A stretch of 64,000 nucleotides of DNA, taken from Timema cristinae (lineage: Eukaryota; Arthropoda; Insecta; Phasmatodea; Timematidae). Below, one piece after another: positions 34,795 to 45,505 of the stretch. The stretch lies in NCBI GenBank assembly GCA_039000515.1, contig JBCFYV010000012.1:27446870-27510869 (forward strand). The letters run 5' to 3'. The notes under the pieces were generated by a model. It did not search any database and was not told the DNA's origin. It saw only the letters and a list, made by a program, of their open reading frames with translations. Numbering within the stretch: the stretch's first letter is position 1; every line of letters starts with the position of its first letter. The translations under genes were made by a program, and so were the position numbers.

Positions 34795-36590
34795 ATCCTT
34801 GGACAACCACTGCGACTGGACTGCACGTCAGGGTGTGAACCCTGGTCTTGACTACGGGAATGTTTTTACTCCCCCGAATCATTAGTGTAAATATGTAGAT
34901 AAGGGCCAGAGCAAGTAGACAACAAACACACACACACAAATTTGAATAAATTGCTATATATTTGGATCACATTCTTAGGACATCAATGAAAAATCTAAAG
35001 GGTTAGGATTTGAAGATTAGATTAAGAGGAATTTTACTAACCAGCTTTCAACTGAAGGGAAGTTAAAACATCACCTTTAGTGTGTGGACCCAGTTGGGAT
35101 TCAAACAGTCCTCCTGAATAAGAATCAAGCAAAATTCTCTGATTTGCAAGTTAAGTTTAATAACTAATACTTTCTACACCAGTCTAAATGAGGTAATAGT
35201 TCTTATGACCTGCACTGGTGGTTGCATGCTCAAACACTTCATACTCTTGTCAGAATGGATTGCTGGTGGCTTGGAGATAAGGGTTTAAATCAATGATGGT
35301 GTCCTATTCTTCTTGCACACAAATGTGAGTACATTTCCTCTTAAATTCCACCTTCCTCATTTGTGTATTATTAACATATGATAATGAATATAACCAAAAT
35401 GGGTAGGCTACTATGTAGCAGTGACAAAAAGGTTCTTATGAAAATGTAGATGATCTTTATTTCTAATTACTTTTCATCACTATACTTTCTTATTGGTATA
35501 TCGGTATGAAAAAAACAAACCACTTTGTTAATAAAATATTACTGCATGAATATTATGTGTCACTTCAAAAAATTATCAAAATTTAAGGGTTCGTGACAAA
35601 AACATAACACTCATTTTATTTAAAAAAATATACTAGCAGTGATTTCTGGTATCTTAGCTTTTGAACTAAAATTGTCAGGTCTATACCTTGAAAACACCTA
35701 TTATCAATGAAAATTTTATTTATTTTTACTAAAGATTTCACGATTTCATAAAAGTTTAAATAGTGAATTTATTTAAATCTATAAGGGTTATCATGGTTTA
35801 GCCCCAATCCCCTCAATTGTCAATACATTTAATCAAAGTTCATAACACTTCTACCTACATGGAAAAAAAAAAGATTTTATGATTTATGGAATTCTTCAAA
35901 TATAGAGATGGGATGCTAGAATTCTATAGTGTTAAAGAGATTCAATATTCATATGAATCTCAAAAAAGCATCTTAAATAATAGGGCTCTGCGAGTACCCG
36001 GATTTCGAGCTGTGCTTGTCATTAAAGCTTGGGATCGAGAACAAAAGTTCTTTTGGCTTGTAATTTTTAAGCTTTCTCTTTGTGTACATAAATAAATGCT
36101 TAAAACACATTGCTAAGTATAGGCTATTCAATTAAGATATCAGTAGTTTCATATATAAATCGTAAGTAACTTAACAAACAGTTAAAATTAATATCAAATT
36201 TCACATTAATATATAATAAGTAAGAGCTCTTAAACTACTTTTGACGAATAGACTAATTCAATATTTTAGTTTATTTTGAGTTAAATCCTCAAATGAAGTT
36301 TAATTGCCATGATGACAAGGCAATGAGAATAAAAATAGCTACAGTAAGTAGATCATTAAATACTTGAATAATCATTATTTTTATTATATTTACATGGTCC
36401 CTTTCTTAAATTAGAATTTCAATTGAATTAAAAATTTAACATTGAAAATGCAAACTTAATATAGGCTATTTAAAACTTGTACTAAACTACACAACTAGCA
36501 TTAGTTATTATATTATAGAATTATGTTGAATAACCTGTCTAAAATCAGGGTTGACCAACATTGCAATAAATATTAAATCAAACTTCACAT
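34795..36590. other. 3' flank of ASCC2-like gene and worn repeats
   Basis: A short CA run lies at 34925-34938, a polyadenylation signal at 34945-34950, and a worn plus-oriented SINE at about 35230-35410 (CTTAAATTCCACCTTCCTCA and AAAATGGGTAGG). Around 35898-35935 is a short piece (GATGGGATGCTAGAATTCTA) whose inverted near-copy occurs at about 59365-59395. Otherwise AT-rich. Confidence 0.4.
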
Positions 36591-36866
36591 CCATTACTGT
36601 TTCTAGCCTGTGACCTGTGTCCAGTTTTTATTCAAGCCATATCTTTTACATTACCGGCTTGCTAGGCCTGTCGTAGCTTCACATGCCTTGTAATCTTACT
36701 TAAGACTAAGACAGACACAACCTCCAGTATCCGGCTGTTAATTCATCACTGTGAAAGGGTAAACCAACATTTTACCAATGATAATTTTTTTGGCCATGCT
36801 GAGAATCAAACTCGGGACTCTTAACTCAGTAGACAGACAAGCTACTGACTGAGCTTAGGCGTCGGA
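36591..36866 (-). mobile_element. Second SINE family, copy 1
   Basis: On the minus strand the head has an A-box-like AAGCTCAGTCAGTAG and a B-box-like AGTTTGATTCTC. The body contains TTAAGTAAGATTACAAGGCA and the tail CTAGAAACAGTAATGG. It is homologous in the same orientation to 59411-59690 and unrelated to the main SINE family except for being tRNA-like. Confidence 0.75.
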
Positions 36867-36993
36867 TTATTTAACAAAACTTAAATTACCACATTTAAAT
36901 AAAAACAAGTGTTTACCATTTCATATATTGTCTATTAGAAATATTATTTTAATTATCTTATTTTTAATTTTAAAGTATGAACAATAACTTATA

Positions 36994-37018
36994 GGGTCAG
37001 TCGGGGTAAATGTGAACA
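36994..37018 (+). repeat. Left terminal inverted repeat of the pogo element
   Basis: Twenty-five bases starting GGGTCAGTCGGGG directly after TA. The last 16 bases are the first motif copy. Confidence 0.93.
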
Positions 37019-37035
37019 TGGGGTAATTGTGAACA
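37003..37035 (+). repeat. Motif copies 1 and 2, tandem
   Basis: GGGGTAAATGTGAACA at 37003-37018, and a one-mismatch copy (GGGGTAATTGTGAACA) at 37020-37035. Copy 1 lies in the terminal repeat. Likely transposase-binding sites by analogy with subterminal repeats of other DNA transposons. Confidence 0.85.
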
Positions 37036-37347
37036 CGTTTCATAACTCCCGCGAAATTACTGTTTAGGGAAATTTGACAATGGTACAAGTTTCTAGACAT
37101 TAGTGTGGCCACACTGCTTGCTTATCATAAAAATATTTTGTTGTTTACTTGCAAAGAGTGCTCAGTGAAGTGACAGAGTAACAAAAACTTGAAAACCAAT
37201 TTGGAAGCATTTTGAAATCTGTATCACAGGTAAGTTAAACAATTTTATTTTTTATAACTCATTGTTTTATTCTAATCAACATGATGTAAACAAATAGTAT
37301 TCCAGGATATTTCAGCAGATCTACTCTCATATGCCTTTTTTTAGATT

Positions 37348-37395
37348 TGTTCACATTTACCCCATGAGGTATACCTCTTGGGGTAAATGTGAACA
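37348..37395. repeat. 48-bp near-perfect palindrome made of motif copies 3 and 4
   Basis: Inverted copy at 37348-37363, direct copy at 37380-37395, with a centre around AGGTATACCT that is itself palindromic. Only one base pair of the 48 bp breaks symmetry. It lies inside the predicted 5' UTR intron (37230-37448) of the transposase gene. Confidence 0.9.
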
Positions 37396-37455
37396 TTAAA
37401 ATTTTGCCATATTTCACCCATATAATCTAGTTTTTTTATTACTTACAGATACAAT

Positions 37456-37630
37456 ATGCCTAGAAATTATATCAAGAAGAAACCCCCTCCACCCTACAGC
37501 GTGGAAACTTTGCAAACCGCAGTGGCAGATGTCGAAAATTCTAATAAGACCCTCCGCGAAGCAGCTACCTTTTATGGAATTCCTGCCACCACCATTTACT
37601 ATAGGATTGAGGGAAGAAAATCATCACGAG
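37456..37630 (+). CDS. Pogo-superfamily transposase, coding exon 1 (Psq HTH)
   Basis: Codes for residues 1-58 plus one base. Within residues 15-55 is a pipsqueak/CENP-B-type helix-turn-helix with the signature VENSNKTLREAATFYGIPAT and TIYYRI, expected to bind the element's ends. It is preceded by a predicted noncoding exon ending at 37229 (ACAG|GTAAGT) and a 219-bp intron ending at 37448 (TTACAG), eight bases before the ATG. The donor after 37630 is GTACAA. Confidence 0.9.
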
Positions 37631-37781
37631 GTACAATTTTAATATTATTATCTTATTCATTTACCTGTCTACTAATTCTATAATCTTAACCCCACAAAAA
37701 GAGGACAGGTGACAAATAACATACTTGAAAATTCCTTTTTTCTAACCGAAACGTGATATCTTTGACCTCTCTGTGTTGCAG

Positions 37782-39739
37782 ATAAAATTGGATCTGGTAG
37801 ATCGACCATTTTAGATACAGCTACAGAATCATTACTCGTTGAATGTCTGATCGCACGCAGCAAACTTGGCTACCCTTGTGACAAGGAAGAATTGCTGGAT
37901 TTAGTTCAAGAATTTGTTGTTAATAATATCATCAAGACTCCTTTTGTCAACAATCGACCTGGTCATGATTGGTACACTGGCTTCATGAAACGACATCCGT
38001 CACTATCGCTAAAGAAAGCAGAAATGCTGCAGAAAGTAAGGATTGATGCTCGCGATCCGGAAGTAGTATATGATTTTTTTGACATGCTAAGAAGAGTTTA
38101 CGATGAACATGAAATGAAGGATAGAGGGGATTTTATTTTCAACTGTGATGAGTCAGGCTTCCCAAGTGATCCCTCTAAGTTGCGAGCCTTGGGCGAGAAG
38201 GGGAAACCACTGAGTAGAGTTTCAGGGGGCTCTGGTAAAGAGAACACAACTGTTTTGGCTTGTGTGAGCGCTGCCGGAGTTGCGTTGCCTCCTCTTATTG
38301 TTTTTAAAGGAGCAGCAGTTCAGGCTCGACATATTTCTGAATCAGCTTATCCTGGCACAACGTATTCAGCCACTAGCAATGGCTGGATGGAGGAAGCTGC
38401 ATTTTTTAACTGGATGGAGTCTTTGTTTATTCCGAAAGTTCAGAGATTACGAACTGAAAAAGAATTACCAGAGCAAAAAGCGATACTGTTATTCGATGGC
38501 CATGCTAGTCACTATAGCCTACGGATTGTTCAAGCTGCAGTTGCTAATAATATAACTTTACTAAAATTTCCCAGCCATTTGACCGATAGACTTCAACCCC
38601 TAGACAAATGTGTCTTTGGCCCTATTAAAACTTTATGGGATAAAACACTGGTTGAGTTTGGAAAAAAACAGGTCGGTGTTGGATGTGGACGTTTAACAAA
38701 AGAAAAATTTTCTGAATTTTTGGGAAAAGTTTGGAAAGAAGGGATGAAGCCGGCCAACATTAAAAATGGTTTTAAAACAACCGGTATTTTCCCTTTTGAA
38801 CCCCTTAAATTTGATCGAGAACTGTTTCATCCATCTAAATTAGAGGCCTACGAAGCAAAGAAAACAAAAGAAGAAAATAAAAGAAGAGGTGCAGAAAAAA
38901 GACAGTTTGTAGGTCTAGAAGAACCAACTGCCGTGGCTTCTAAGCATCCATCGCCTTCTAAAAGATTGTTTGAAGCATCTACCTCCGCTCAAGCTGACAC
39001 TGAAGAAATTCAGTCAGTTGCTTTAGACCTTTCACTCCGAATTCATGGTGAAACACCTGAAAAACCAGCATCCATGATTGACATTTTTGCGAGTAAAATA
39101 AAAAATATTCCTCAACGTAAAGAACTAGACGAACTTCGCCCTAAAACTTCAGCCCAAAATATACGCCTAAAAAGACAGAAGTACGCAGAAGTTTTAACTA
39201 CCGAAGAAGTCATAGATAGATTAAAAGATGCTGAAGCTTCTAAAATTAAAAAAAATAATGCGAAAGAAGATAAAAAGAGGAAGAGACAAGAAAAACAAAT
39301 GACGAAAAAGAAAAATACAACCGAGTCTGAAACAGAAGATGAGGATGACCCAGAGCCAGTCTTAAATTCTGGTTCAGAAGATAATAATTTGGATCAAGAA
39401 AGTTGTGATGACACATTTGATAGCATTGATGTTGAAGATTTTCTAGAACCATTGGCCGGCACTGAAGCAAAAATTGAAGATTTTGTTCTCGTGGAATTTA
39501 AAAAATCCAACCCTAAAGAAAAATGTATTTATTACATTGGAAAAGTTACTACCGTGCTAGAACATGAGCTTCAAATTTCTTTTATGAGAAAGAAAACCAA
39601 AACTTTTGTGTTCCCCAACGTTCCTGATGAAAGCATCGTTCCTAAAACTGATGTTAAGAAAATTTTCCTAAGTCCTGTAGTTCGAAGAGGTCTTTATAAT
39701 TTCAACTTAAATTTCCCGACCGAATTAAGTATTAGGTAG
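37782..39739 (+). CDS. Pogo-superfamily transposase, coding exon 2 (DDD catalytic domain)
   Basis: After a 151-bp intron (acceptor TGTTGCAG) the frame runs unbroken to TAG at 39737-39739, giving a 710-residue protein. A CENP-B-like second DNA-binding region has GHDWYTGFMKRHPSLSL (about 119-135). The DDE_1 core has aspartates at 181 (NCDESGF), 297 (LLFDGHASHYS) and 333 (SHLTDRLQPLDKCVFGP), the DDD pattern of pogo enzymes. Residues about 540-590 are lysine- and then glutamate/aspartate-rich. The last 85 or so residues (from EDFVLVEF, with YYIGKV and FVFPNV) look like a small beta-barrel module found at the end of related transposases. AATAAA at 39796-39801 ends the gene. All key residues are present, so it may be active. 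Confidence 0.93.
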
Positions 39740-39870
39740 GCCTGGATAAGTTTAATCTCAAAATAAAAAAGGAGATTTTGTTCCTCTGTTTGGATAATAA
39801 ATGATACACCTTTATGTTCTATTAAGTTCTGATTTTTCTTAACCCTTTTTCCTTTGCTTTTCTTTTTTTC

Positions 39871-39886
39871 GGGGTAAATGTGAACA
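39871..39886 (+). repeat. Motif copy 5
   Basis: A perfect GGGGTAAATGTGAACA, about 130 bp after the transposase stop codon. Confidence 0.9.
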
Positions 39887-39986
39887 GTGACATATAAATT
39901 TGATTTTAAGGAAATAATAAGTGGTTGGCTTAGTAAACATTTTACTGCAAGAAGGATTTAAAAGTATCATATGGGGCCAAATTACG

Positions 39987-40045
39987 TGTTCACATTTACC
40001 CCAAAATTTGGGGTAAATGTGAACATAAAGGGGTAAATGTGAACA
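39987..40045. repeat. Motif copies 6, 7 and 8; second palindrome
   Basis: An inverted copy at 39987-40002 and a direct copy at 40010-40025 form a 39-bp palindrome around AAAATTT. A further direct copy follows at 40030-40045. Confidence 0.9.
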
Positions 40046-40196
40046 GTATATAAAACCCAATTTTTAATTTTTTTTCACTTCGGAATAGTCCTAAATTATT
40101 TCTAAAAGGTTCACTGATTCTATTTATGCCTAAACATACTTAAATTTATCATTATTTTTTTATTTAAACAAGGCTAAACCAAAAGTCAGTAAAAAC

Positions 40197-40221
40197 TGTT
40201 CACATTTACCCCGACTAACCC
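40197..40221 (-). repeat. Right terminal inverted repeat of the pogo element
   Basis: The inverted copy of the left end, ending CCCCGACTAACCC before TA. It has one base difference from the left end. Confidence 0.93.
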
Positions 40222-40439
40222 TACAAGCATAATAAATTGAATCGAAATACATTTTTTAATAAGATAATTTCTAATGAGAGCCCATAAAAGGTACATGTTT
40301 TACTACGCATATAGGAATGGAATTGGAACCAAAGAAGTGGTCATGCACATTTATTACATTAAGGACTAATAAATGAAACATGAAACATTTTAGATTTCTA
40401 ACTGCTGCTAATTTTAAGGTTTTCTTAATGGGTAGTTAA

Positions 40440-40790
40440 ATTGGAAGATCAATTTGGATTCAGAAAAGGAAAAGGAACCAGAGATGATGAGAATAATTTC
40501 AGTGTGTGCTGGAAGTCAAGGAAGAGGTCAACATTAGTTTCATCTACTGGCAAAAGCGTTCAATAGAGTAAAATGGAGGAAACTGATGGAAATACTCAAT
40601 AAGATCGGCATCAACTAGAACAGAATGCTGGTTTCAAACCTGTATCTGTGACAGCAAGTGAAGGCAAGGCTGAATGATGGAGAGACCAACAATGTAGAGA
40701 AAGTAAAGAGGAGTGGGGCAGGAAAGCTATTTGTCACCCAGTTTGTTCAACTTGCATGGAGAGTGGCTTTCCAGGAATAATATTATAATA
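40440..40790 (+). pseudogene. Non-LTR reverse transcriptase fragment
   Basis: Readings with EDQFGFRKGKGTRDD near 40446, AFNRVKWRKLMEIL near 40557 and KARLNDGETNNVEKV near 40663 are typical of LINE reverse transcriptase. Frameshifts separate them. Probably the same broad family as the element at 570-3560. Confidence 0.7.
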
Positions 40791-41009
40791 ATAAAGTATA
40801 CATAACATTTTTTTACCGACTAGCTGACAAAACTAAATGGCACATAACTACAATAATAACGGGACCTTTGGATATTAAATGTTAGGTAGAACCTCTGCAC
40901 CTACCTTGTAGCTAAGATACTGCGACTCAGGGCAATAATAACTTTTGTTTTAATTGTTTTGTATGCTAGAAAATTTTAACATGTTTGACCGACACAAAAT
41001 AATATATAC

Positions 41010-41110
41010 AGTGGATTCCGGTTAATTGAAGCAACCATTTATTTGGGACAAAACATAACAGAAACAAAACTATTTAACTTGAGTTAATTCCGCTTAATTG
41101 GGACAGTGAA
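41010..41110 (+). mobile_element. Tigger-like terminal sequence
   Basis: CAGTGGATTCCGGTTAATTG preceded by TATA, followed by repeats of the theme (GAGTTAATTCCGCTTAATTG, GGGACA), resembles the ends of Tigger/pogo elements. No second end or transposase was found. Confidence 0.5.
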
Positions 41111-42923
41111 GGTCATGTTCGGTTCTCCACCAGATCCCCCCCCCCCACCCCCCCCAACACACACACACCAACTCTTAGGCAGGCCACAACCTCTTGCTTT
41201 CTGCTAACATCAGTATTCCCCCCTCCCCTCATATTGAACAAAAGATTTTTAACTTTTAGTTTCCAGTTTATCTGGCTACCCTCTTGTCTCATGTTGTAAA
41301 CATACTGGTCTGAATAGGACTCTTTAAGAGATTTATGACAGCTATTTGATCTTGCTATTCAGTCTTTCAAGTTAAATGAACGTTACATGAAAGTTATCAC
41401 ATGCAAGTGATGTCTACAGGGCTATTTAGTAATTCATTTGTTAGTTTTGTGACCAAGGTCTACTCTGGTAGGAAATAATCTTATTGTACTGTAAAAATAT
41501 ATACACTATAATATATATGATATAGTTCACAACTCATGGTATTATTAGACTAAAAGAGTTTTGAGATTAAACTAAAATAGGAAAGCTAAATTTATCCCAA
41601 AAGTCTAATGATAAATATTTATTATATCGATAGAAAACAAGTAAACATTCACAGATCAAAATACATAATCTAGAATGCAGATTTTGGCTCAAGTTGTTGT
41701 GTGAATCGTGATCAAAAATCAGTTTTCTTAAGTTAAGTGAACGCTACATTAAGTTAAAGTTAAGTTGATCGTGATCCCAGCATAAGTCAATATACGTGAC
41801 AAATAAAATCACATTCGTTAGTGGTCCCATCCTTATTTAAAACACATTTTTTCCTATAGCTCAGATAGTGTGTGATGAGACATTGGATTATTATGATCCT
41901 GAGAACCAGAAAGGAAATAATAGAAGGCACATATTTGAAATCAACTATTCACTAATGATATTATACAGGCATAATAAAATGAAAACAAACTTAACTTCAT
42001 GGTCTTTTATTTTAACAATAATGCTTCAAATCAAAACATAACATGTTTCAAAATAAATATATAAATTAGACAAGCATCTGAACAGATAAATACACTTAAA
42101 TTAAGCTCATTTGTAGTACTAAAATCACAAGTCATCACTAGAAAGAAATATTTACTAAAAACTTTTGAATTTTAAATTGTCCTTATACCAAAATATATCA
42201 AGTGACCAGGATTGGTAGAGCATGTTGAAAACTAGATTGAGTGATTGGGTTATTGTATTATTTTATTAAGAACCTTAGTGATTAATAGAGCAAATAGAAA
42301 GACTAACACAAAATTATTTTTACAATTTAAAGAGTTAACCTTAAACAAACTGGTTTGTTTCTGTCCAATCACATGACCCAAGTTTTGTTTGCTTTTAAGT
42401 TCTATGGGAATTGATGGACACACAGTCTAATTTTCCTAGGAAGAACCCTTATGATAGCCAGTGAAAAGTAAATAATTCTACTTTCACGCATTTCTATGCC
42501 AAATCATCTTATCTGCACTTATCACTTTTGATGGATATTAGCAATAACTATAAAATATCACTGATATTCTAAAATATGTATTTTTTTTAAACACCCTTCG
42601 TAAAAAAGGAATTGAGCTCCAGTTTTATTTAACTGAGATAATTGATCAGGGAGCTGTGATGGGGGTTGGATGGAGGCTACTCCCTTGCTGATTTTACCCG
42701 GTGAAAAGTTTAGATTAATCTGAACTGGCCTATTGTTATTAAAATGGTATTTGATTACAGCATTACCTGGCAGGAGAAACAACTATAAATAATTATTCAA
42801 AGTTGACTACACTAATAACATTAAATAAAATTGTGTGCTAATAAAGTGTAAAAAATCTATATTCCGCTTTAAAATGAGAACACAAAAAATGTTACTCGTC
42901 TATAGTTGTGATTTACATATAAG
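41111..42923. other. No gene supported
   Basis: A C-rich stretch with CA repeats lies at 41137-41168. A minus-strand open stretch at 42558-42766 follows a good splice acceptor but cannot be tied to other exons. Confidence 0.35.
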
Positions 42924-43747
42924 TAGGGACATGCAAAAGGTGAGGTTATTTTTAGGGGAAAAGTGGCGTTATTTTTTTCAAAAAGTGATATTATATGGTG
43001 AAAGCGATATTATATACATTAATACGAGTCAAATTAGTATACATTAAAGAAAATTAAGATATGACTGTTTATATTTTTCATTCATACTGTGTGTTTAACT
43101 ATTTATTTACATCTTCGATGAAAAATCAAATATAAATATGAACAAAGCATTTCACACTTAGTAATGTCAAACTCGTTATCTCAATATCATTACCTTCCAG
43201 TTTTACAAATAGCAATATCGGAATAATAATAACATAAAAACATGTTGTCATACAAGATGAAACAACTATCAAATAAGGTGAAGGGAATAAAAATAAAGAA
43301 GATATAATTTTGCCAAACATGATCGCATGTAGCAAGGGCCATAATATATATTAGTATTAATGTCCTTGCTTGGACCTAGCATGCCAATTTTTAAAAGCTG
43401 AAAATGGATTGAAATCAAAATTTAAGTATTGAAATATGTAAAAGTAGAAATTGTGATTTTTAATGTTTAAAAAAAAATTTAAATCCATGAAAATACTTAA
43501 TCCTGTGATCTCTTTTATACCTTTAAAATAAGCAAAAACTGATACTATCTGTACAAATAAAAGCCCTGGAATAGCACAATTGCAGGTGTTATCATGTTGA
43601 AAATTATAATGGATGTCTTGGTATTTGCCCAAATTACAAAGAAATTGTGTTTATTTAGAAAAAAACCTTAAGTTCGTGTTATTTGTGTGAAAACATCATT
43701 CATGTAAAAATATGCTTTATCACAAATGTGAATTTTGCATGTCCCTA
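42924..43747. mobile_element. hAT-like MITE with perfect 15-bp ends
   Basis: The 824-bp segment begins TAGGGACATGCAAAA and ends TTTTGCATGTCCCTA, an exact inverted pair. The flanking 8-mers CATATAAG and CCAATAAG agree at six of eight positions. No transposase is present. Confidence 0.75.
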
Positions 43748-44159
43748 CCAATAAGAAGTTCTTAATTTAAAATGGTTTGGATTAATATAAGAACTTAACA
43801 TTTTTAAGGGAAAACTCTTCGTATTTGGACATGTGTGACAGCAACAATTTGATACATTCACAGGCTCGAATCAGTGTATTCACCTCTTTCCTGTACCTTC
43901 TTCCATGTATATTATTACAGACCTAAAAGGGTTAAAACAAGTTTATATTTACAGCTGGACTATTTTTTAAAAGACGGTAAATCAGTTTCACTTGTTTCAA
44001 ATTCATTGTTTTCTAAAATAGAATATGTTAAACCACAACGATGCGATGTCTAGTTGTTATTTGTGGGGTAAAACAGCCTCTTAAGCCATAGCAGTGAAAT
44101 TGTTATAATCCCAAAAGTTCCTTCAAAATAGTTAAGGACTTAATAAAGATATTCGTTTT
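43748..44159. other. No gene supported
   Basis: Contains the minus-strand open stretch 43782-43922 after a good acceptor (AACCCTTTTAG). It is discussed as a possible exon but not established. Confidence 0.3.
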
Positions 44160-45215
44160 GTCCTAGCCGGTCCTCGAACGGAGGGCCGGGGTAACCCTCT
44201 CTAGTCCCTTATTATTCTAACCTGGACCCCTGCCCTCCTACAGCTAGTTCCAAACCCCAGTTCCCTCCAAAGTACTAATACTAACTCCAGTACACCCACA
44301 CCTTCCGATAGTCTGCCCACAAGAGTGGCCAGCAATCCCAGTCCCAACTCTACGTCATAAATTTTTATATGTCCCCTCCTCCGAAATTTATGTGTCAGAT
44401 GGGCAAAATTGGCCCACTGGCAACACTCCCAATTTCATTTCCCATCAGAGTTACGTATGTAAAAGCATACATAATCCTGGTGGAGTACTATTCCTCAGCC
44501 CCGCTCGATCGGACAACCACCATACTTTTACCCTAACCGGGGCATGGTGGTTCCGAATCCTTTCCCTTTCTTTTGATTCCTGACACTCCCCTGATGCTAT
44601 CCTTTCATGTTTCATGTTTATTTGCTGACCAATACTAAACCATCTGTGCACCTCGCTGTTATTAGGTCTGCTCATGAGTAGTGGGCAGTAACATTAATTC
44701 CCTCAGAATAATTTATTTTTATTTTCCCTCCCCCTTAGTTTCTCTAACCCAGTGGGGCAGAAATTGCCCACTGGAAGAAGTTTATTTATTTTCCACGCCA
44801 GGGTTACGTATGGAACTGTCATCGTAGCCCTGGTGGTGTACTGCTAGTTATCCCGACTGACCCCAGCAGCCCGCCGACTGTGTTTTTATCTATATACTTT
44901 ATTTATTTGGTTTCACCCCTTTTTGGCTTGTCTCCCCCCTCCTCTTCTATGTACCAACTGTGTTTCTTATGGTCCCCGACGACCCTGTAAGTGCGTAGGG
45001 GCGGCTTTTTATATATTTTCCTGCCTCCCACCTAACGATGGCCAAATCAGCCCGTAAGGGCGCCAAAATACTTCTGTTTAGCATTAAGTAAATGTTCTAT
45101 GTTGTGTTAGTGCTCGAGAGCCCTTCGGGGCTGGTGTCCACATATTATACTAATGATTCCTATTTACGCATGTTCTCATATATTGATGTTATAAAAAGAA
45201 TAAAAACCTTACCAA
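44160..45215 (+). mobile_element. GC-richer repeat block, probably a LINE 3' region
   Basis: The block is clearly richer in G and C than its surroundings and has no coding frame. Two related segments about 370 bp apart (near 44404-44520 and 44755-44870) share GCCCACTGG, a GTTACGTATG core and CCTGGTGG-GTACT. The right end (GAATAAAAACCTTACC followed by AAACAAACAAACAC) resembles the A-rich end of a non-LTR element, which sets the likely orientation. Family not identified. Confidence 0.5.
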
Positions 45216-45346
45216 CAAACAAACACACTTAACATTTTAGTTGTATGCCATTATTTGCAATGAGGCTACTATTGTTTAATAATAGAGCACTTATCACAGT
45301 TATTCAGTTGTTCGTCCCCTTTAATCTCTTTTATAAAGAGTAAAAT

Positions 45347-45380
45347 CCAAATGGGTAGTAAGACTCAGTGCTAAAAAAAT
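45347..45380 (+). mobile_element. SINE tail fragment
   Basis: AATGGGTAGTAAGACTCAGT followed by GCTAAAAAA matches the conserved tail of the main SINE family. The rest of the copy is gone. Confidence 0.5.
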
Positions 45381-45426
45381 CTACTAAAAAGAATGTCTTT
45401 TCACTTATGAGGTAATTGTATTATAT

Positions 45427-45505
45427 TTGGAAGAAGGTAGATAGAAACATAATATATAAACACTTTTACATGTTTCTCAACTTTTCCTGTACCTTCTTCC
45501 AAATT
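45427..45505. repeat. Short perfect inverted repeat
   Basis: ATTTGGAAGAAGGTA and its exact complement lie 49 bp apart, with further pairing inside (AGAAACAT and ATGTTTCT). It could form a stem-loop. Confidence 0.75.

Larger units (their letters stand above)
36994..40221 (+). mobile_element. Complete pogo-superfamily (Psq/DDD) DNA transposon
   Basis: The 3,228-bp element sits between TA dinucleotides (36992-36993 and 40222-40223). Its 25-bp terminal inverted repeats (36994-37018 and 40197-40221) read GGGTYAGTCGGGG then TAAATGTGAACA and differ at one base. It holds one gene with an intact frame once two introns are removed. The ends plus seven internal sites give nine copies of GGGGTAAATGTGAACA. 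Near-identical ends, an intact frame and intact splice sites point to a young, possibly active copy. TA target duplications and a DDD core fit the Tc1/mariner-pogo superfamily. The exact family name was not determined. Confidence 0.93.

Noticed and set aside
37003..40045. A CRISPR-like array from the repeated 16-mer
   Set aside because: Copies are irregularly spaced, occur in both orientations, and lie within a eukaryotic DNA transposon.
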